Assembly (NCBI GenBank): GCA_963969365.1
Contig: OZ017754.1
Coordinates: forward strand, 62,001 to 126,000
DNA from: Asterochloris sp. CNOR1
Lineage: Eukaryota; Chlorophyta; Trebouxiophyceae; Trebouxiales; Trebouxiaceae
DNA length: 64,000 nucleotides
Reading direction: 5' to 3'
In this document: positions 58,855 through 64,000 of the stretch, one piece after another
How the letters are laid out: each line of letters opens with the position of its first letter
Position numbering within the stretch: position 1 is the stretch's first letter
Position numbers and translations under genes: made by a program
Notes under the pieces: model-generated
Databases searched by the model: none
What the model saw: only the letters and a program-made list of their open reading frames with translations
Told to the model about the DNA's origin: nothing

Positions 58855-59495
58855 TTTTCGCAGGCGGTTAGAATTGAACTGTAGCTCAGTTGTGCTTGAC
58901 ACTCACTCAGTTCGCAGACCCGTACCTCCTTGCAGAAGCAGTCAACTTCAGCCATGCCAAGTGCATTTGCCTGGACAAAAAACGGACACAGTCCAGCACA
59001 ATCCTGTGCTCCACAGTGTGGAGTCAAATGACAATGTCAGCTTGCTGCTGTGTTCAAACTCAAGGGTGTCAGACTGCTGCTGCTGCCACTTTGGGATGAT
59101 GCAAGGCATGGTACTTATATACAGCAAATTGTAAATGCTGCCACTGAAGGGTTCACAGGGTTATGCATGCTTTCATGTGTCAACTAGCACACCTAACTGC
59201 AGCAGCAGGTTCTGGGAGGAAGCCCTCCTCCTTGAGTAGGCATGCCGGCAGGTCCAGGGCCTCTCAACATGCACCTTATATGAGGCCAGCAGCTAGGTAC
59301 TTCGCCGCCTATTTGATGAAGAGCTGCATGCTACACTGGATGTGGTGCTAGATTGCGTTTGCAGGTAATTCTGGAAGGAATCGTCCTCTGCAGGTGATCA
59401 CTCATGCCGTTAGATGTTGCAATATGTCATTGTCTTGCTTGCATTTATATGCTTGCTTTCTGATGCTTTGTGCCTTTGTCAGTAGGTGAACTCAC

Positions 59496-61840
59496 CTCTG
59501 TACTTCTCAGAAGGGGCATATGATGATGCTCTGTCTCCTCTCAAAAGGGTTTCTTGCAGCTGCTTCTTTTGGTCCTCTGGGATGTCTGCCACATTGCCTG
59601 TGCTGTACAGCCAATGGAACACCTGCATGCTGGCGCACCCTCAGTGGTCTGAAGCGCCACTGCCACATTTGAGAGACAAGCAATGCCAAAATTCTTGACA
59701 GTGCGCCACATGCCTGTTGCTGCAGCTGGTAGTGTGCTATCAAGGACCCTTAGCAATGTGCAACAAGACGGTGCAACAGATGATGCATCCAAGGCAAGTG
59801 ACTGGTTGTCCAGTACTTTCCTGATGGCTTACGGAGATGCTACGCTGGATGAAGCATGCGCACCTTCTCTGCCCCGCTGACGTGATGCTGCAGGATAAGC
59901 TGCGAGGCGTCGGCATACTTTTCTTCTGTTATGAAGCCGCCTTTCTTCCACGCTGCTAATGACAGTCGTGCAGCCACGGCAATGATCTGGCGTGAAGGGT
60001 GCCTGTGACCTTCAAATTTTGTGAAAAGGGGCCGCCCATGCAGCGAGCCAAAGGTCTGTTGCAACTCTGGCGCGCTGGGCGCTGCAGACGCAGGCTGAGC
60101 CGAGCCAGCTGACCTTGTACGTGGGAGACCTGCCAGAGGCGGCGGGAGCATATCAGTGTTGGGACCTGGCCACCATCTCAAGTATGGTATGCTGGCACTC
60201 AAGCCCATGTAATATTGCTCTCACACAGAGGCAAAAGCAACAGAGGTAAGGTAAACAGGCAGACAGCTGTGGCTAGCTGACTGCATGCCGCAGGAGCTCA
60301 CCAGGAGGCGGGCCAGGGCCGCTGGACAAGCTAGGAGCACCTTGCTTTTTGCGGCGGTTCTTGGCAAACTGAGGGTAGTCTGCAATGGTGACACTGGTGA
60401 GGGTGTCGTCCAGCAAGTAGAACACCAGGCCAGGGGGCTGCAGCTGGTCGTCCCAGTGTAACATGAAGCATCTGTGGGTCCAAGCCTCCTCAATCTCCGC
60501 TGCATGGCAAGAGGGTGATGGGGTCTCAAAGGATTGAGAAAGGGACAATATGAAGTGTTTACAGCGGGCAAGGCGCGGCCCTGCTTGTGCAAACAACAAA
60601 CTAACTCAGGAGGCAGGCAGTGCGATGTCGAAGCAAGTGATAGTGATGAGAAGCAGGCCACTAGTAATCCAGACCAACCTGCCCAGAGCATGCCATTCCA
60701 TACATCCAAGTGGGTCATCCCAAGCTTGCCCTCCAGCATGTAGCTGTATCTAGCATGGTCAGCAATGCCCAGAATGTGGGCAGCTTTCACTAACTCTCTG
60801 GACAGCTGCGCGCCTGTCACCATGCAGCGCAGCATCTTGCCAGAGCAGCACACAGCGTGATAGCGCTCGACAAGCTGCTGCTTGAAGGTCTGCTGGGGCT
60901 TGCTGGCAACTGAGCGGCTCAGAGGAGGCTCGAGGTGGGCCAACTCTAATTGAGCAATGCTGATCTGCAACTGTCTCATCTGCGCCTGCAGTGCGCCTTC
61001 ACCTAAAATGCAGCAATTCAAGGAAAGTGATGATGATGCAGCTGTCTATGGCGCAAAATACTTTTGCAGCCCTGTGCAGATGCAGCATCTTTTGCCTGGA
61101 AGCCTGGCTCAGTTGGGGAGCAAACCGAAAAGGCACACTCAGAGGCGCTGGGCCCATTCTGAAGCGGTCGCCCAGTCAGCAGGGGGCCCAGGCACAATAC
61201 CCTCTGACTGGCAGGGCCAATTGATGCAGCGTGGGTGGCATACTTGCAGGCGCTGCAGGCAGCTGTCCCTGCAGCAGGATCTCACCTGCGCGCTTGGACC
61301 AGTGTCAGCCCAGACCCGATGTGTCATTTAGGCACTGCCCAGCACATGGATGCCATAGTACCACTTAACACCACAACCCCCAGCCCAGCAACTGCGGTTT
61401 TGTGCACTGACAGACCACTGCAAACAACCAAACCGGGCAGGTGGAACACAGCACCTTCAAAAGTCACCTGTGGCCCACAGCTTTCATGAAGCATGCTTGC
61501 TGATGCTGATTCATCAGGCAAGTGATGGTTTACAGCAGCACAGCCCCATGATGTTGAGCCTCACCTGATGCCTGCTTGATTTGCGCAAACAGATTCTCCA
61601 CCCGTTTTTCGTACTGCGCCACCAGTTCCTTATCACAGAGCGCGCCTTTGCGGAGCTCTTGGCCTGCCATATTGTTGAAGTGGTCCAGCTCCTCCTGGAG
61701 CACATTCTTTGTTGAGGAAGATGGCCCTACCATGTTGACGGGGGCTGTAGGCAACAAGGACAGAAGGATAGTCAGGCTCTCATCAGCTACTGCCGACATG
61801 AAAGAGTACAGCTGAGCAGACAGGCAGTCAGGTGCTTGAG
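59496..61840 (-). CDS. HNH_2-type endonuclease-like protein
   Basis: Exons about 61840-61565, 61002-60679, 60499-60302, 60129-59864 and 59622-59496 join in phase (about 340 aa seen). The N-terminal coil (QEELDHFNNMAGQELRKG, EKRVENLFAQIKQASG) is followed by a basic stretch and the HNH core. That core has paired Cys and Thr-Gly in MLRCMVTGAQLSRELVKAAH, whose final AAH is the first catalytic His position, and LDVWNGMLW, giving the Asn of HNH. Next come EIEEAWTHRCFMLHW and VFYLLDDTLTSVTIADYP, the usual C-terminal part of eukaryotic HNH_2 proteins. Predicted DNA nuclease. The start codon is uncertain (possible internal ATG at 61799 or a missing exon), and one or more C-terminal exons near 59.2-59.35 kb are unresolved. 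It is divergent from the recombinase at 62.0 kb. Confidence 0.72.
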
Positions 61841-62024
61841 ACAGCTGTCCTGCATGCCTGCACACATTGGTTCCGGGTGCGTGTGTTGTGAAGTGGTGTG
61901 CGGCTTACTGCTAGTCTCTGCTGCAACTTGGTGGTTTCGTCCGACAACTTACACATCCGGCCTCCCGACCTAATTGCTAGGTCAAATAACCCTAGCGCGC
62001 CAAACCAGATCGACCCACCCCTTC
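61841..62024. promoter_or_regulatory. Divergent spacer, HNH gene / tyrosine recombinase
   Basis: A gap of under 200 bases separates the two predicted 5' ends and is noticeably less CTGCAG-rich than its surroundings. It may hold a shared promoter and, if the pair is a mobile unit, an internal regulatory site. No terminal repeat was seen. Confidence 0.4.
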
Positions 62025-64000
62025 ATGCAGCACTATCAGGTGCCATCTGCTGAGTACAGCAGCTACATCAACCATGTCATCAGTCTGGGGCTGGCTGGGG
62101 ACTACATAGCACAACTACATGGCAGCTGCTCCCCAAACAGCCCCCCTGCCCTCAGAGCGGCCATTGATCAAGCCTGCAGACACTTGTCTGGAGTTGTGGA
62201 TGATCTCCAGCCAGTGCCGGCCTCTGCTCCTGGTGTGCACAGTTTAGAGACTTTGGGCCAGCAGGATGGAGCACCAGTCTCAGACGCAGCAGTTGGCTTG
62301 GCAGCAGCCATGCCTAACACTCCTGAGGAGGAAGCTCGTATCCTACAGCTCACCCAGCTCATCAATGCCCGTCATGGTGCGGCTAAGCCACAGAACACAG
62401 TCCAGGCGGAAAAATCAGCTGCCAAGCTCTGGAGGGTAGGCACTGCATGGCCTTTTCTCCTGTTCTTATGGCTTCCTTGAGGCTTCCAAGGCCATGTCAC
62501 TCACACACATGTGGTCCTGCAGAGATACTGTGAGCAGGAGGCGCACCGTTACCCTGATGGCGACCTCATGTCTCAGGCCAAGATTCTTGAGTTCTCGGTG
62601 TGGCTTGTGGATGTGGCAGTGCAGCAGAATGGTGCTCGCTACTCATTCAGCAGCGTGGGGTGAGAGGCCCCTCCACTGCTGTGTCTGAGCTGCGCTCACG
62701 TCCCTTCCCAACCCTTGGCCTGGTGCATGCAGTGATTATCTATGCCACCTCAAGGAAGTCCGCAGAGAGCAGTACTCAGAGGGCCGCATCACCTCAGATG
62801 TACCTGCACCCCTGGAGATTCAAGCAGTCAGGGACTTGCTCCGTGCACGTGGCAGGGAGATGCAGGCTGAGAACCTCAATGCGCAAGTGGCAGCTCAGGT
62901 GGGTACCGGCCTGGTCAGAGCGTCTTGTGCAAACAGAATGATGGTGTGTCTGACCCCAGCTTGTTGCTTGCATCTCCAGGTGGATGCCGCACTGAGCGCA
63001 GGGCAGCTTCGCCAGTCCCTGCAAGCAGCTTTCCAGCAGAAGCAGTGGCAGTGGGCGTATCTGCTGAGGATGGCAATGACATTCATGCCAGCCACACTGG
63101 GTCGCTCTGATGACCTGCGCAAGCTTCCCTGGAGCTGCCTGGCACTGAGAACACAGGATAATGTGGGCCCAGTGCCCTCTGTGGCAATCTTGTTTGGTAG
63201 CATGCAGGGGAAGACTGTGAAGCCTGGGCAGGTGGATATTCCTGGTGTCGTCAGGTATGCGCGTTCAAGCTGTCAGACGTAGTTGAGCTGTGTGCTGCCG
63301 TGTGTTTTCACTTGTATGCCTCCTCTGCCACAGGTACAGAGACCATCGCATCTGTCCTCAGGCAGCGCTTGCCGACCTGGCTGTCGCCACCTTCCACAGG
63401 GGCATCAAACTTGAGGATCTGGCCAAGTTCATTGTTGCCGCCCCTAGCATGCAGGGGAACCAGCCCATGAGTGGGGAGACTCTCAACGTTCACCTTCGGC
63501 AGGCTTTTGAACTTGCTGGTGAGCCAGTGCATCAATGCTGCAGCTTTTAGACACGGCTGTCGGTGACATCTGTGGCTTATTACACTGCAGGCGTGCCCTG
63601 TGGCAGGCTTGATGGGTACTCAGCTAAAGGGGAGGTCAGCCACAAATTTAAGAAGCATGGTGTGGAGGCGGCTAAGAGCATGGGCATCAACAAAGCGGAG
63701 ATCAAGATGGCAGCGAGGTAGGCAATACAGCCCATGGCATGCATTCTGAACAGTATTGTCTCCAGCTGGCTGACCATTGTTTTGCCTGTGCAGGCATGAG
63801 TCCGACACCACAGACCTGTATTGCATCTTTGACCCGGACACAGCACACAGGCTGGCTGGTTGGGGACGGGACTGGCATGAGAATCATCGTTTGGGCCAGG
63901 CTGATTACAAGGTACGGTAACTGTAGTGCCAGTGCTTCTCACAAGAATCACCAAATTCTGGGGAGGGGGTGACTGATCCAAATGTGTTCTGTAGGCTGAG
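62025..64000 (+). CDS. Crypton/Ndc10-type tyrosine recombinase, 3' end beyond the window
   Basis: Exons 62025-62435, 62523-62659, 62733-62898, 62980-63254, 63334-63518, 63591-63717 and 63794-63911 join in phase; an acceptor at 63994 starts another. After about 120 variable residues comes a core-binding-like helical region (LWRRYCEQEAHRYPDGDLMS, FSVWLVDVAVQQNGARYSF), then the catalytic part. Arg is in ATLGRSDDLRKLPW, Lys in FGSMQGKTVKPGQ, followed by RYRDHRICPQAALADLAVAT, typical of the fungal Ndc10/Crypton subgroup. The C-terminal box reads ARHESDTTDLYCIFDPDT, giving the late Arg/His and the probable nucleophile Tyr of DLY. Such enzymes cut and join DNA through a 3'-phosphotyrosine. The catalytic set looks complete. 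Seven introns show it is nuclear-adapted rather than bacterial or phage. Confidence 0.8.

Larger units (their letters stand above)
57860..59200. other. Unassigned stretch between two minus-strand genes
   Basis: This contains the simple repeat and 35-bp duplication listed separately. Short coding-like minus frames (58125-58397, 58521-58748) may be the last exons of the HNH gene or first exons of the low-complexity gene, but no phase-consistent joins were found. Confidence 0.45.

Noticed and set aside
1-64000. CRISPR arrays, bacterial operons, ribosome binding sites or insertion sequences
   Set aside because: The DNA is nuclear eukaryotic. The direct repeats seen have no uniform short repeat/spacer pattern.
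1-64000. tRNA and rRNA genes
   Set aside because: I looked for tRNA B-box-like strings (ggttcgannc) with matching arms and saw none convincing. A covariance search could still find one.

Overview
The window is nuclear DNA of a photosynthetic eukaryote, almost certainly a green alga (Chlorophyta, possibly Trebouxiophyceae; genus not determined). The reasons are the very intron-dense genes with GT-AG and some GC-AG junctions, acceptors that are nearly always CTGCAG, a plastid-type fatty acyl-ACP thioesterase, a plant-type mitochondrial complex I subunit, and long Ser/Pro/Ala/Gln-rich exons. Most long open frames here are chance frames or antisense shadows. I rebuilt genes by joining exons with consistent phase at plausible splice sites.

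Layout. 1-3.8 kb: FAT1-type acyl-ACP thioesterase, minus strand, running off the left edge. 3.8-13.25 kb: no gene I can support, but a repeat-rich block with a 19-bp minisatellite, three inverted repeats including two long hairpins, and a roughly 5-kb complex direct-repeat array. 13.5-19.9 kb: a TKL/Raf-like protein kinase (minus, 13 exons, 870 aa). 19.9-21.1 kb: an unassigned ORF and an NDUFB11/ESSS-like complex I subunit (plus). 22.6-31.7 kb: a GPH/MFS_2-type 12-TM transporter (minus, more than 20 exons), with an intronless ORF nested antisense. 32-35.1 kb: a J-domain protein (plus). 36.5-41.3 kb: an unrecognised Ser/Pro-rich multi-exon gene (minus). 41.5-47.2 kb: N-myristoyltransferase (minus, 11 exons, 514 aa). 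47.5-50.5 kb: a PAQR/HlyIII-family 7-TM protein (plus, 5 exons, 368 aa). 50.7-51.1 kb: an intronless anchored cytochrome b5 (minus). 51.9-52.7 kb: a small unknown gene (minus). 53.0-57.9 kb: a large low-complexity protein (minus). 59.5-61.8 kb: an HNH_2-type nuclease-like gene (minus). 62.0 kb to the right edge: an intron-containing tyrosine recombinase of Crypton/Ndc10 type (plus), divergent from the HNH gene.

Most genes are ordinary housekeeping or membrane functions and do not form a pathway. Two things stand out. First, about ten places carry an extra, decayed, near-tandem copy of a neighbouring exon inside an intron, mostly just upstream of the working exon and often with the acceptor kept. 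They occur in the kinase, the transporter, the J-protein, NMT (twice), two unknown genes and the low-complexity gene. Second, the right end holds a divergent HNH nuclease / tyrosine recombinase pair that may be a domesticated or living Crypton-like mobile element. GC-AG introns with CAG|GCAAG donors recur in five genes.
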